The notes below the pieces were generated by a model, which had not been told where the DNA came from, did not search any database, and saw only the letters and a program-made list of their open reading frames with translations. A program made the position numbers and the translations under genes. A DNA stretch of 64,000 bases, taken from CAVSUB01 sp963730995 (GTDB lineage Bacteria > Acidobacteriota > Vicinamibacteria > Vicinamibacterales > 2-12-FULL-66-21). The stretch lies in NCBI GenBank assembly GCA_963730995.1, contig CAVSUB010000006.1, positions 103,416-167,415 on the forward strand. The letters are read 5' to 3'. Every line of letters begins with the position of its first letter. Within the stretch, counting starts at the first letter, position 1. Positions 28,359 through 38,281 of this stretch are shown in pieces.

Positions 28359-31300
28359 AGGGGAGCTCGACCAAAGCCGCGGGCAGAGCGGCGCCGGGCA
28401 AAGCCGGAGGGAGGGCTGCGCCGCGCACGTCCATTGCGGTCCAGGGCGCACGCGTTCACAACCTGAAGAACATTTCGGTCGAGATTCCGCGCGACCGCCT
28501 CGTGGTCATCACGGGCCTGTCAGGATCGGGCAAGTCGAGTCTGGCGTTCGACACGATCTACGCCGAGGGTCAGCGACGCTACATGGAGTCGCTCTCGACG
28601 TTCGCGAAGCGCTTCATCGCGCAGGTGACCAAACCGGACGTGGACTTCGTCTTCGGTCTCTCGCCGGTCATCTCGATCGAGCAGAAGACGCTCGCGAACA
28701 ACCCACGGTCCACCGTCGGCACGATGACCGACATCGCGAGCTACCTGAACCTGCTGTTCGCGACGATTGCGCAGCCGCATTGCCCACGCACGGGCGAGCC
28801 CGCACCGAGCCGGTCGCACAGCCAGATTCTCGAGGCCATCCTATCTTTGCCCGAGGGGACTGAAATCCAACTGCGCGCGCCGGTCTTCAAGGTGTACGGC
28901 GAGGATCTCGACTTCCTCTTCACCGAGATCCGCAAGAAGGGCTGCCGCCACCTGATCGTCGACGGCAAGCCGCTGGACATTTCCGACCGCGTCGAAACCG
29001 ATGCGACGGACCCTTCGAGCATGGGCGCCGTGAGCAAGCGGTCGACCGAGCCGGAGACGTTCGATTGCATGGACGCGATCGTCGACCGGTTCGTCGTGAG
29101 CCGGAAGCACGAGAAAGCCATCAAGGCGGGGATCGCCGCGACGCTCCTGGTCGGCGACGGCTTGCTGCAGGTCCACGTCGCGAAGGGTGCGAGCCGCGCG
29201 GATGCCGAGCGGTTCTACAAGAGTCTCTGCAGCGCGACGCACCATCTCGTGTACGGCGATATCGGGCCCGACTACTTCATGTTCAACAACCCCGAGAGCG
29301 CCTGTCGTACGTGCGGCGGCCTCGGGGTCGACAAGCTGACGCATCCGGAGCTGCTCATTCCCGATCCGAAACGGAGCATTCTCGGAGGCTGCTTCGTCCG
29401 CGAAGCCTTCAAATACAACCCGGACACGTGGGACGGCCGAGTCATGTACAGCCTGTCGCGCGCGATCGGCTTCGCGCTGGACTCGCCGTGGAAGGATCTG
29501 CCCGAGAAGGCGCGTCAAGCGATCCTCTACGGCATCGACTCGAAGAAGCTCGTTCTGCAGATGCCTCCGGACGCGAAGGTCAGACGCGACGATCAGGAGG
29601 GCCGCGAGGTCGGCTTCCACGGGATCGCGCGGCGTATCGAGCGGTGGTACCGGCGCTACAGGCAGCGCGGCGAAGCGAACTCGCGGATGGAAGCGTGGCT
29701 CGACAAGGTCATGGTCGAGAAGACCTGCCCCGACTGCAACGGCGCCCGCATCCGGCCGACGCGGCTGCTGTTCACGGTTGCAGGCCGCACTATCCACGAG
29801 CTCGGCCAGCTCAATTTCGACGAGCTGCACACGTTTCTGGGCACGGTGAAGCCGAGCGGCCGCGGCGCTGACGCCGGACGGCAGGTCCTGAAGGAGATCC
29901 GGGGCCGCCTCGACCTGCTCCTGGGCATTGGGCTGGACTACCTGAACTTCAACCGTCGATCTGGGACGCTCTCTGGAGGCGAGTCCCAGCGGATCAGGCT
30001 GTCCACGCAGATCGGCTCCGGCCTGATGGGGATGTTGTACGTGCTGGACGAGCCGAGCATCGGCCTCCATCCCAAGGACAACACGAAGATGATCGCGACG
30101 ATCGAAAGCCTTCGCGACATCGGCAACACAGTCATCGTCGTGGAGCACGACGAGGATACGATCCGGGCCGCCGATCATCTGGTCGAGATGGGGCCCGGTC
30201 CAGGCGTTCACGGCGGCGAGGTCGTCGTGCAGGGGACGCTCAAGGACGTGCTCGCGTGCAAAGCGTCGCCGACGGGACAGTTCCTCTCGGGTAAGCGGAC
30301 GATTGCGATACCGAAACTGCGTCGGCCCGGCAACGGCAAGATGCTGGTCGTGCGCGGCGCGCGCGAGAACAACCTCAAGAACATCGACGTGACGATCCCG
30401 CTCGGAAGGCTGGTGGCGATTACCGGCGCCTCCGGATCGGGCAAGAGCACGCTCATCAACGATATTCTCTATAAGGCAGTCTGGAAGCGGCTCGAGGACA
30501 CACGCACGCTGCCGGGTGACCACGACGCAGTCGACGGCCTCGAGCACGTTCACAAAGTCGTCAGCATCGATCAGTCGCCGATTGGCCGGAACAGCCGCTC
30601 GAACCCGGCCACGTACGTCGGCTTCTACGACACCATCCGCGATCTCTTCACGCAGGCGCCTCTCTCGGTCGAGCGCGACTACAAGCCGGGTCGCTTCAGC
30701 TTCAACGTCAAGGGCGGCCGGTGCGAGGAGTGCCAGGGAGAAGGCGTCATCACGACGCAGCTGTACTTCATGCCGGACGTCGAGGTGACCTGTGGCGTGT
30801 GCAAGGGGGCACGGTTCAACAGCGAGACGCTCGAAGTCACGGTACGGGGCAAGACCATAGACGATGTGCTGAACATGTCGATCGAGGAAGGCGTGACGTT
30901 CTTCGAGACCGAGCCTGCCCTGTGCAAGAAGATCGACGTGCTCAACGACCTCGGCCTCGGCTACCTGACCCTCGGGCAGTCAGCGACGACACTCTCGGGT
31001 GGCGAGGCGCAGCGGATCAAGATCGCGACCGAGCTGAGCACGCTGCAGCGCTCCAAACATACCGTCTACATCCTCGACGAACCGACGACGGGCCTGCATC
31101 TCGCGGACGTCGAACGTCTGCTGGCATCGCTGAACCGGCTCGTCGATGCCGGCCACACCGTGGTGCTGATCGAGCACCACATGGACGTGATCAAAACGGC
31201 GGATCACGTCATCGACCTGGGACCCGAAGGGGGCCACGCCGGCGGAAGAGTGGTCGTCACCGGCACGCCCGAGGACGTCGCGCGATGCAAGGCGTCGCAC

Positions 31301-31366
31301 ACGGGGCGATTCCTCAAGCCTCACCTGCAGAAGCAGTCACGCGACCGCGCGGCAACCTTCCGCTGA
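28355..31366 (+). CDS. UvrA-like excinuclease ABC ATPase paralogue
   Basis: A 1003-residue double ABC ATPase of the UvrA type. Seen: Walker A GLSGSGKSS at 54-62, first signature SGTLSGGESQRIRL, second Walker A GASGSGKST, second signature TTLSGGEAQRIKI, Walker B YILDEPTTGLH. It scans DNA for bulky lesions as part of nucleotide excision repair in the canonical case. The C-terminal zinc module has all four cysteines (C790, C793, C813, C816). The first module is incomplete: only C317 and C320 remain (CRTCGG), and the usual preceding C-x2-C is replaced by an ATHHLVYG segment. It is therefore probably a specialised paralogue. The ATG overlaps the nucleotidyltransferase stop. Confidence 0.9.
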   Translation: MKGSSTKAAGRAAPGKAGGRAAPRTSIAVQGARVHNLKNISVEIPRDRLVVITGLSGSGKSSLAFDTIYAEGQRRYMESLSTFAKRFIAQVTKPDVDFVFGLSPVISIEQKTLANNPRSTVGTMTDIASYLNLLFATIAQPHCPRTGEPAPSRSHSQILEAILSLPEGTEIQLRAPVFKVYGEDLDFLFTEIRKKGCRHLIVDGKPLDISDRVETDATDPSSMGAVSKRSTEPETFDCMDAIVDRFVVSRKHEKAIKAGIAATLLVGDGLLQVHVAKGASRADAERFYKSLCSATHHLVYGDIGPDYFMFNNPESACRTCGGLGVDKLTHPELLIPDPKRSILGGCFVREAFKYNPDTWDGRVMYSLSRAIGFALDSPWKDLPEKARQAILYGIDSKKLVLQMPPDAKVRRDDQEGREVGFHGIARRIERWYRRYRQRGEANSRMEAWLDKVMVEKTCPDCNGARIRPTRLLFTVAGRTIHELGQLNFDELHTFLGTVKPSGRGADAGRQVLKEIRGRLDLLLGIGLDYLNFNRRSGTLSGGESQRIRLSTQIGSGLMGMLYVLDEPSIGLHPKDNTKMIATIESLRDIGNTVIVVEHDEDTIRAADHLVEMGPGPGVHGGEVVVQGTLKDVLACKASPTGQFLSGKRTIAIPKLRRPGNGKMLVVRGARENNLKNIDVTIPLGRLVAITGASGSGKSTLINDILYKAVWKRLEDTRTLPGDHDAVDGLEHVHKVVSIDQSPIGRNSRSNPATYVGFYDTIRDLFTQAPLSVERDYKPGRFSFNVKGGRCEECQGEGVITTQLYFMPDVEVTCGVCKGARFNSETLEVTVRGKTIDDVLNMSIEEGVTFFETEPALCKKIDVLNDLGLGYLTLGQSATTLSGGEAQRIKIATELSTLQRSKHTVYILDEPTTGLHLADVERLLASLNRLVDAGHTVVLIEHHMDVIKTADHVIDLGPEGGHAGGRVVVTGTPEDVARCKASHTGRFLKPHLQKQSRDRAATFR

Positions 31367-31625
31367 TCCCGTCTCGCCGATCGAGAGCTGACGATCACCA
31401 GCCGGACAGGAGCCCAGTATCCGCGCCCGATGAGCGTCAGGCCGCCCGCCGTCAATATGGAGGCGCGCGAGCCGATCGCACTCCGCCCGACATTCATGGA
31501 ATGTAGTTTCGCAGAATGAAAGAGCGGGCCGGCCCTTGGTCCGCGAAACGCACGCATTTCGACGCGTCTTCCGCGGTACTGCCGTTGCACCCAAACAGGC
31601 ACACATACTTTGGAGGTACGATCCG

Positions 31626-32060
31626 ATGTCGGTAGCACGAACGCTGACGCTCTCGCTGGTGGTCGCCGTCGTCTCGGTAAGCTGCGGAGGTGGGGGAGGG
31701 TATGGCGGCGGCGCCACGACGCCGACGCCGACGCCGACGCCAGGCGGCACCGGGTCGGGGAGCGTAGTCACGGTCACGATCCGCGGTGTGAACGGCGCGC
31801 AGTCGTTCACGCCCAATCCCGCAAGTTGTGCAGCGGGTCAGACAGTCGTCTTCTACAACGCGGATGTCGTCACGCACCGGGTCGTGCTCGACGACCAGTC
31901 CGTGGACACCGGGCCCATAGCGCCCGGCGCGTCGTCTTCGCCGCAGCAGCTCGGAGCAGTCAACAAGTCGTACCACTGCTCGCTGCACCCGAGCATGGTG
32001 GGAAGTCTCAACAGCGCCTCCACGCCGGACCCGCCGCCGTGCACTGGATACTGCGGGTGA
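31626..32060 (+). CDS. Cupredoxin (plastocyanin-like) lipoprotein
   Basis: A 144-residue lipoprotein: a signal peptide with lipobox SVSC (Cys at about residue 20), a glycine- and Thr-Pro-rich linker (GGGGYGGGATTPTPTPTPGG), and a cupredoxin domain. The copper ligands fit a type I site: His in VTHRVVL, then Cys, His and Met in YHCSLHPSM. It probably shuttles electrons or stores copper on the outer face of a membrane. RBS GGAGG at 31612-31616 lies nine bases before ATG 31626. The linker is encoded by a CGACGC microsatellite. It is not in an obvious operon. Confidence 0.85.
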   Translation: MSVARTLTLSLVVAVVSVSCGGGGGYGGGATTPTPTPTPGGTGSGSVVTVTIRGVNGAQSFTPNPASCAAGQTVVFYNADVVTHRVVLDDQSVDTGPIAPGASSSPQQLGAVNKSYHCSLHPSMVGSLNSASTPDPPPCTGYCG

Positions 32061-32321
32061 GCGCGGGCGGAAAGGGGCCGCTCCTCATAGGGTTGGCCTC
32101 TTTCTCGCGCGACTGTACGCGCTCATGCCTGCGATCTGGATTCGTCATCCTTTGATGCCTTGACGAGACCTGGGCACGACGCGTTCAGGTGCGTCAGCGG
32201 CAGCCCCTCATTCCCCTCATTCCCACCTTGACTTCCGCGCCCGCGGATGGCAGATTCCCCCCGCAGCTTTGACGTCTGTGGCGTTAGTTTCGGCGGCCAC
32301 GCCGAGCGAGGAGCACGAGCG

Positions 32322-35300
32322 ATGACGAATCGAAGCCTTCGCGCAGCGATCCTTTCCGCTGCGGCGCTCATGACGGCAACATCCGTTGCCGCCCAGGTCA
32401 CGACCGGCACCATCGTCGGCACGGTCAGCGACACGAACGGCGTCGTGCCAGGCGCCAACGTCACCATCCGTGAGGTAATCGAAGAACACCTCGGACACGT
32501 ACGTCACGGACCAGAACGGCAGCTACTCGGCGCCCTTCCTCACGCCGGGCACCTACGCGGTCGAGGTCCACGTGCAGGGATTCAAGAAGTGGGTGCGGGA
32601 CGGCGTCATCCTGCAGGTCAATCAGCGTGCGCGCGTCGACGTCGGGCTCGAGGTCGGCGGGCTTCGAGGAGACCACCACCGTCCGGCGCCGAGGCGCCGT
32701 TGCTGCGGACGGATTCGTCCGAAGTCGGCACGGTCATCGAAGAACGGGCGATCAAGGAGCTGCCGCTGAACGGCCGCAACTTCGCCACGCTCGTCTATCT
32801 CTCCCCGGGAATCACGCCCGGTCAGGCCGGCGAGAACCTCTCCGGGCGCGAGCACGTTCAATCCGCGTGGCGCGTCGAACTTCAACGCGCTCGGCCACCA
32901 GGCCAACGCCAACGCGTGGCTCATCGACGGCATCGACAACAACGAGTACTCGTTCAACACCGTCATCATCGCGCCGTCGGTCGAGCAGGTGCGCGAGTTC
33001 AAGGTGCTGACGGGCGTGTTCTCGGCGGAGTTCGGTCGCGGCGCCGGCGTGGTGTCGGTGGCGACGAAGTCCGGCAGCAACACGCTGCACGGCACCGCGT
33101 TCGAGTACCTGCGCAACGACGCGTTCGACGCGCGGAACTTCTTCGTGCGCAAGGTCGCCGCGGCCGGACGGCAGCCTGCAGGTCGATCCGAAGCCGCCGC
33201 TCGACCGGCACCAGTTCGGCGGCGCGATCGGCGGCGCGTTCGTCCTGCCAGGCCTCTACGACGGCCACAATCGGACCTTCTTCTTCACCGATTACGCGGG
33301 GCTGAAGGAGACGCGGGGCCAGGTCTTCGTCAATACGGTGCCGACCGCGCAGACACGCCGGCGGAGACTTCAGCGATTTCCGCGACACGAACGGCAACCT
33401 GATCCCGATTTACGATCCGCTGACGACGCGGCTGAATCCGACGTTCAATTCGAGCCTGCCGGTGAGCGCCAGCAACCCGCAGTTCCTGCGCGATCAGTTT
33501 CCTGGCAACATCATCCCGCCGAACGGATCAATGCCGTCGGCCGGAACGTCGCCAGCATCTACCCGCTGCCGAACGGTCCGGGCAACTTCGACAACTACAC
33601 GTCGACGGTGAACCGTGACGTCACCGACAACGTGTTCTCCGGACGCATCGATCATCGCGTCTCGGACAAGGATTCGTTCTTCGTTCGCTTCAACTGGGGA
33701 AAGTTCAAGCTCGATGCGCCGCAGGGCCAGGCGGCCTGCTGTCTGCCGACACCCGCGGAAGCGGCGGCGCGCTTCGATCTCGGCCCCTTCGTCGCCGGCA
33801 TCCAGAACACCCGCCTGACGACGCATGGCGCGGCCTTCAACTACTCGCGGGTGGTGTCGCCGACTCTCGTGAACGAGCTCCGCATCGGCTACGCGAAGAC
33901 GATCCCGTTCACGTTTCAGTCGGACTACGGCATCCACGCCGCCGATTCGCTCGGCATCCACGGCATCAACGTCACCGAGTTCACGACGGGCCTGCCGAAC
34001 ATCAATATCCCGGACCTCACCGGGATCTCCGGCGGTCCGGCGTTCCTGCCGGTGAATCCGAAGCAGTTCCACTGGCAGGTCGAGGACGCGCTCGTCTGGC
34101 TGCGAGGGACAGCATCAGCTGAAGTTCGGCTACCGTCTCGTCGACCGGTATCCGTCGCCGTTCACCAACACCGACACCCGCGGAACGATCAATTTCGGCC
34201 GCAACTACACGAACAACCCGGTGACCAACACCGGCGGGTCGGGGATCGCCTCGCTGCTGACCGGCTACATCAACAGCGCGGCCCGCGGATTCCTGCTCGA
34301 GCCGTACACGCTCCGCACGCAGGAACACGGCATGTTCATCCAGGACGACTTCAAGGCCAGCCCGCGACTCACGATCAATGCCGGCCTGCGCTACGAGATC
34401 TTCAGCGCGGAGACGGAAGAAGACAACAAGATCGTCAACTTCGATCCCGTGAACCTGCGACTGATCTACGCCGGTGAGGACGGCGCCAGCCAATCGGTGA
34501 ACAAGAAGACGGACTACGGCAACTTCGCGCCGCGGCTCGGGCTGAGCTACGACCTGTTCGGCAACGGCTCGCACAATTCTGCGCACCGGGTTTCGGCATC
34601 ACCTACTTCCCCGAGCAGCCCTCTGCGTCGAACATGATCGGTCAGCAGGTGCCGTACACGATCTCGCAGAACGTCAGCTTCGCGACGAACCCGACCGACT
34701 TCAGCGACTGTGCGCACGATCGACGGATCCCTTTCCGGCGATCGTGCAGGTGAAGCCGCGCACCACCGAGGAGCTGCAGGCGGCCAACCCGCGCGTGCTC
34801 GGGCATTCGTTCGAGAACGAAACGCCCTACGCCGAGCAGTGGCACTTCGGCATCGAGCGCCGCCTGTTTGGCGCGATGGCGCTCGAGCTCGACCTACGCG
34901 GGAAGCGCCGGCAAGCACATCGTGTTCTGCTACAACCCGAACGAGGTGCAGCCGGGAGTCGGATCGCAGGAATCACGCCGGCTGATCCAGCCGCTCAATC
35001 GGCTGAACAACATGCTGCAGTGCGATCCGCGGAACAGCTCGACCTATCACAGCGGCCAGCTGAAGGTCACCCAGCGTTTCCACAGCGGGCTGCAGTTTCT
35101 CGGGAGCTACACGTACGGCAAGTCGCTCGACTACGGCGGGTCCGCGGCGAGCGGCGGCGGCGCGGTCGGCAATCCCGCAGACCGTCACGGACCTCGAGGG
35201 CGGGATACGGTCCATCCGGGTTCGACGTGCGCCATCGCGCCGTGGTCAGCTGGGTCTGCGAGCTGCCGTGGGGACCCAACCGGCACTGGATGCGCGAGGG

Positions 35301-35754
35301 CGGCATTCTCGGCGAAATCGTCGGAGGCTGGCAGCTTGCCGGCATCGCGACGATGACGACGGGCCGGCCGTTCACGGTGTTCATGCAGACCGGCGTGAAC
35401 AACGGCGCGCCGAGCTGGCCGAACCGGATCGGATCCGGAGAGCTGGACAACCCGAGCGTGAATCTCTGGTACAACCCTGCCGACTTCAAGGCGCCGCTCG
35501 CCAACACCTACGGAGACACCGGCCGCGGCATCCTGTACGGGCCGGGGCACGTGAACTTCGACACGTCGCTGTCCAAGCGGTTCACGCTCGCCGGTCGAAC
35601 GAATGCCGAGTTCCGATGGGATGCGTTCAACCTGTTCAATCATCCGGGCTTTGGTTTCCCGAATCAGAACTTCGATTCGCCGACCGCGGGGCGGATCACG
35701 ACGACTGTCGTGGACAACAGATCGATGCAGTTCTCGGTCAAGGTGAACTTTTAG
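32322..35754 (+). pseudogene. TonB-dependent receptor (carboxypeptidase-regulatory-like type), multiply frameshifted
   Basis: The region encodes a complete receptor of about 1100 residues only if the frame is switched at least ten times. Starting at ATG 32322 (RBS AGGAG, nine bases before), it reads a signal peptide (AAALMTATSVAAQ), GTIVGTVSDTNGVVPGA, then in other frames FEETTTV, EERAIKELPLNGRNFATL, DGIDNNEYSFNTV, EFGRGAGVVSVATKSGSN, RTFFFTDYAG, INAVGRNVASIYPLPN, FAPRLGLSYDLFGNG, HWMREGGILGEIVGGWQL and a C-terminus SMQFSVKVNF. Changes lie near 32475, 32660, 32690, 32850, 33165, 33350, 33525, 34110, 34585, 34700, 34905 and 35180. No premature stop arises by substitution. Either a young pseudogene or a stretch of poor assembly. 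Confidence 0.85.
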
Positions 35755-36466
35755 GTTTTAGAAGTGGTTCCAAAACCTGGAAGCGCTCGTGCCCGCGAGC
35801 GGGTGTGTCGGCGTGCTCGCGTCGCGACCCAGGCGGTGCGGGAGGCTGGTCCTGCCCGCCGCGGTCCCGCCTCCGCACGCCGGGAAATCGACCTTGCTCG
35901 TACTCTGCCGCTGGCGTGTCGACTAGTTGCCGGTCAGGATGACAGACACCAGGCGCACAGATGCGCCGGCGGTCGCTTCGGAACTACGCGGATCACACAG
36001 GTCGAAGTCGACACGGGTGAATCGCGGCGGCCGATTTCCGGCTTCGCGGCGCGGCGGCGTGCTCCGAGGGCCCGCCGCGGGCAGGACCAGCCTCCCGCAC
36101 GGCGAACGAATGGACCGGCACCTGCTCCCCCTCTGACGAACGTGATCTCCGGTGGCGGACGGCCGTTGCGATCGTCGCGACCTCTGAGCCGCGTGACACG
36201 CAGAACGCACCAAAACAGGGCCGCAGGCGGTCCTTGCGGCGTCGGCGATGAGTACGCGGACGGCGATCGGCAAACCCGCGCCGTTGAACAGTCGGCTCAC
36301 CGGCGTCCGACAAACCCCAACCGACGCCGGCGTCGTCAGGACACGCGCCGGAGGGCCTGTCTTGCCACGCGGCGAAGCGGGAGCGGCGAGCGGAACGGCC
36401 GCCCGCCACCTTTCAACCGCTCGTCGATGTGCAGAGCGTTGAACTCTGAACTTGAGGGAGACTCCG
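35755..36466. other. Gene-poor region with an inverted repeat
   Basis: About 710 bp between the broken receptor and the enolase-superfamily gene. Long open frames exist on both strands (271 and 226 codons), but their translations are Arg/Pro-rich without domain pattern, and they shadow each other. The main structure is a 24-bp perfect inverted repeat (separate entry). Degraded coding sequence cannot be excluded. Confidence 0.5.
35836..36100. repeat. Perfect 24-bp inverted repeat with extended partial similarity
   Basis: Left arm 35836-35859 begins GTGCGGGAGGCTGG; right arm 36077-36100 is its exact reverse complement. Similarity continues inward in broken form (both arms lead to GCCGGGAAATCG/GCCGGAAATCG-like sequence). 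The arms are separated by 217 bp of non-coding-looking DNA. Confidence 0.85.
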
Positions 36467-37867
36467 ATGAAGCCATCAGTGCGAAACTTGCTCGAACCGG
36501 CTCCCGCCGCCGTCGACCGCCGTTCTTTCTTCAAGACCTTGGGCTTGACCGCCTCTGCGACGATGACGCTGCGAGGTGATGCGGCGGCGGCTTCGGCCGC
36601 CAATGTCGTTCAGGCCAACGTCAAGCGCGCATCCGAGCCCTCCGCACTGAAGATCACCGACCTGCGGATCGCCGTCGTGATCAACGCCCCGATGACGTGT
36701 CCGCTGATACGCATCGACACCAATCAGGGACTGGTCGGATGGGGTGAGGTGCGCGACGGTGCGAGCGAGACATATGCGCTCATGCTGAAGGCGCGCATCC
36801 TCGGCGAGAACCCGTGCAACGTCGACAGGATTTTCCGCAAGATCAAGCAATTCGGCGCCGCGGCGCGCCAGGCGGGAGGCGTCTGCGGGATCGAGATGGC
36901 GATGATGGATCTCGCCGGCAAGGCCTGGGGCGTGCCGTGCTGGCAGATGCTCGGCGGCAAGTTCCGCGATCGGGTGAGGCTCTACGCCGACACGACCGAG
37001 CGTGACACGCCGCTCGAGCAGGGCAAGCTGCTGAAGGAGCGGATCGACAAGGGCATCACGTTCCTCAAGCAGGACTTCGGGATCGGCCTCGTCAAAGACG
37101 TCCCCGGTGCGCTGTCGATGCCGCTCGGCACGAACATCGGCGGCGGCGAGCGCGTCATGCATCCGTTCACCGGGATCGAGATCACCGACAAGGGCATCGC
37201 ATGGCTGTCCGACTGGGTCGGCCAGATCCGCGAGGTCGTCGGCATGGAGATTCCGCTCGCCTCGGATCACTACGGCCATATCAGCGTCAACAGCTGCATC
37301 AAGCTCGCGCGTGCGATGGAGAAGTGGAACCTGGCGTGGATGGAGGACATGGTCCCGTGGCAGTTCGGCGAGCTGCTGAAGCAGATCCGCGAGTCGACCA
37401 CTATACCGGTGCTGACGGGCGAGGACATCTTCCTGAAGGAACCCTTCATGAAGCTGATCGACGTGGGCGCCGTCGACATGATTCACCCGGATCTGGCGAG
37501 CTCCGGCGGGCTCATCGAAACGAAGAAGATCGGCGACTACGCGATGGAGCACGGCGTCGCGATGGCGATGCATTTCGCCGGTACGCCCGTGTCGTTCATG
37601 GCGAACGTCCACACGGCCGCCGCGACCGAGAACTTCATCGCGCTCGAGCACCACTCGCTGGACGTGCCGTGGTGGGAAACGCTGGTTCGTACGGCGGATG
37701 GCAAGCCGCTCGTCGAGAAGGGCTTTGCGATCGTCCCGGATTCGCCGGGCCTGGGCGTCGAGGTGAACGTAGAGGCGGTCAAGCAGCACCTGCGTCCGAA
37801 CTCGACGCTCTTCGCCCCGACGCCCGAGTGGGACACCATCAGGAGCAACGATCGGCCGTGGAGCTGA
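36467..37867 (+). CDS. Tat-exported enolase-superfamily (mandelate racemase/galactonate dehydratase-like) protein
   Basis: A 466-residue enolase-superfamily enzyme with a twin-arginine signal RRSFFKT (R18, R19). Metal ligands are D267 (LASDHYGH), E293 (WMEDMVP) and E319 (TGEDIF), and H369 (MHFAGTP) matches the general acid/base His of the galactonate-dehydratase branch. Such enzymes remove water from sugar acids to give 2-keto-3-deoxy acids. Export of this fold is unusual and is shared by other genes in the cluster. ATG 36467 is chosen over a TTG at 36452 because GGGAG (36456-36460) lies six bases upstream. A TfoX-like gene follows after six bases. Substrate unknown. Confidence 0.85.
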   Translation: MKPSVRNLLEPAPAAVDRRSFFKTLGLTASATMTLRGDAAAASAANVVQANVKRASEPSALKITDLRIAVVINAPMTCPLIRIDTNQGLVGWGEVRDGASETYALMLKARILGENPCNVDRIFRKIKQFGAAARQAGGVCGIEMAMMDLAGKAWGVPCWQMLGGKFRDRVRLYADTTERDTPLEQGKLLKERIDKGITFLKQDFGIGLVKDVPGALSMPLGTNIGGGERVMHPFTGIEITDKGIAWLSDWVGQIREVVGMEIPLASDHYGHISVNSCIKLARAMEKWNLAWMEDMVPWQFGELLKQIRESTTIPVLTGEDIFLKEPFMKLIDVGAVDMIHPDLASSGGLIETKKIGDYAMEHGVAMAMHFAGTPVSFMANVHTAAATENFIALEHHSLDVPWWETLVRTADGKPLVEKGFAIVPDSPGLGVEVNVEAVKQHLRPNSTLFAPTPEWDTIRSNDRPWS

Positions 37868-37873
37868 GGCACA

Positions 37874-38278
37874 ATGGCGCGTCAGAAGCCGTCAATACGA
37901 CGGCCTGAGCGAAAACCGGCGACAGAGTTCGGCCGCCGGGTGCGCGTGAGCGAGGGATTCCGGACGTTCGCGCTCGATCAGCTGTCGCGGACACGTGACG
38001 TCCTCGCGCGCAACATGTTCGGCGGCGTCGGTCTGTACGCCGACGACGTGTTCTTCGGAATCCTCGCCGGCGACACGTTGTATCTGAAGTGCGACGATCG
38101 AACGCGCGAGCGCTTTGTCCGTGCGGGCTCTCGCCCCTTCACTCCTGATCCCAATCGACCTGCATCGACGAAATACTACGAAGTCCCCCTGGCGGTGCTG
38201 GAGGACGCTGACGAACTAGGCCGCTGGGTCGGCGATGCCGCCGCGGCGGCCGGCCGTTCGCAAAAGCGCAAACGCTGA
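37874..38278 (+). CDS. TfoX N-terminal-domain protein
   Basis: A 134-residue protein matching the TfoX N-terminal family: FRTFALDQLSRTRDV, then NMFGGVGLYADDVFFGIL, DTLYLKCDD and KYYEVPLAVLED, in the family's order. TfoX regulates competence in Haemophilus, but stand-alone N-domains in other phyla have no established role. A basic tail (RSQKRKR) could contact nucleic acid. It starts six bases after the enolase-superfamily gene and is probably cotranscribed. It converges with an RraA-like gene three bases away. Confidence 0.85.
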   Translation: MARQKPSIRRPERKPATEFGRRVRVSEGFRTFALDQLSRTRDVLARNMFGGVGLYADDVFFGILAGDTLYLKCDDRTRERFVRAGSRPFTPDPNRPASTKYYEVPLAVLEDADELGRWVGDAAAAAGRSQKRKR

Positions 38279-38281
38279 GCG

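Noticed and set aside
35764..36603. Two long opposing open frames (271 and 226 codons)
   Set aside because: They shadow each other, are Arg/Pro-rich and show no domain pattern or RBS.
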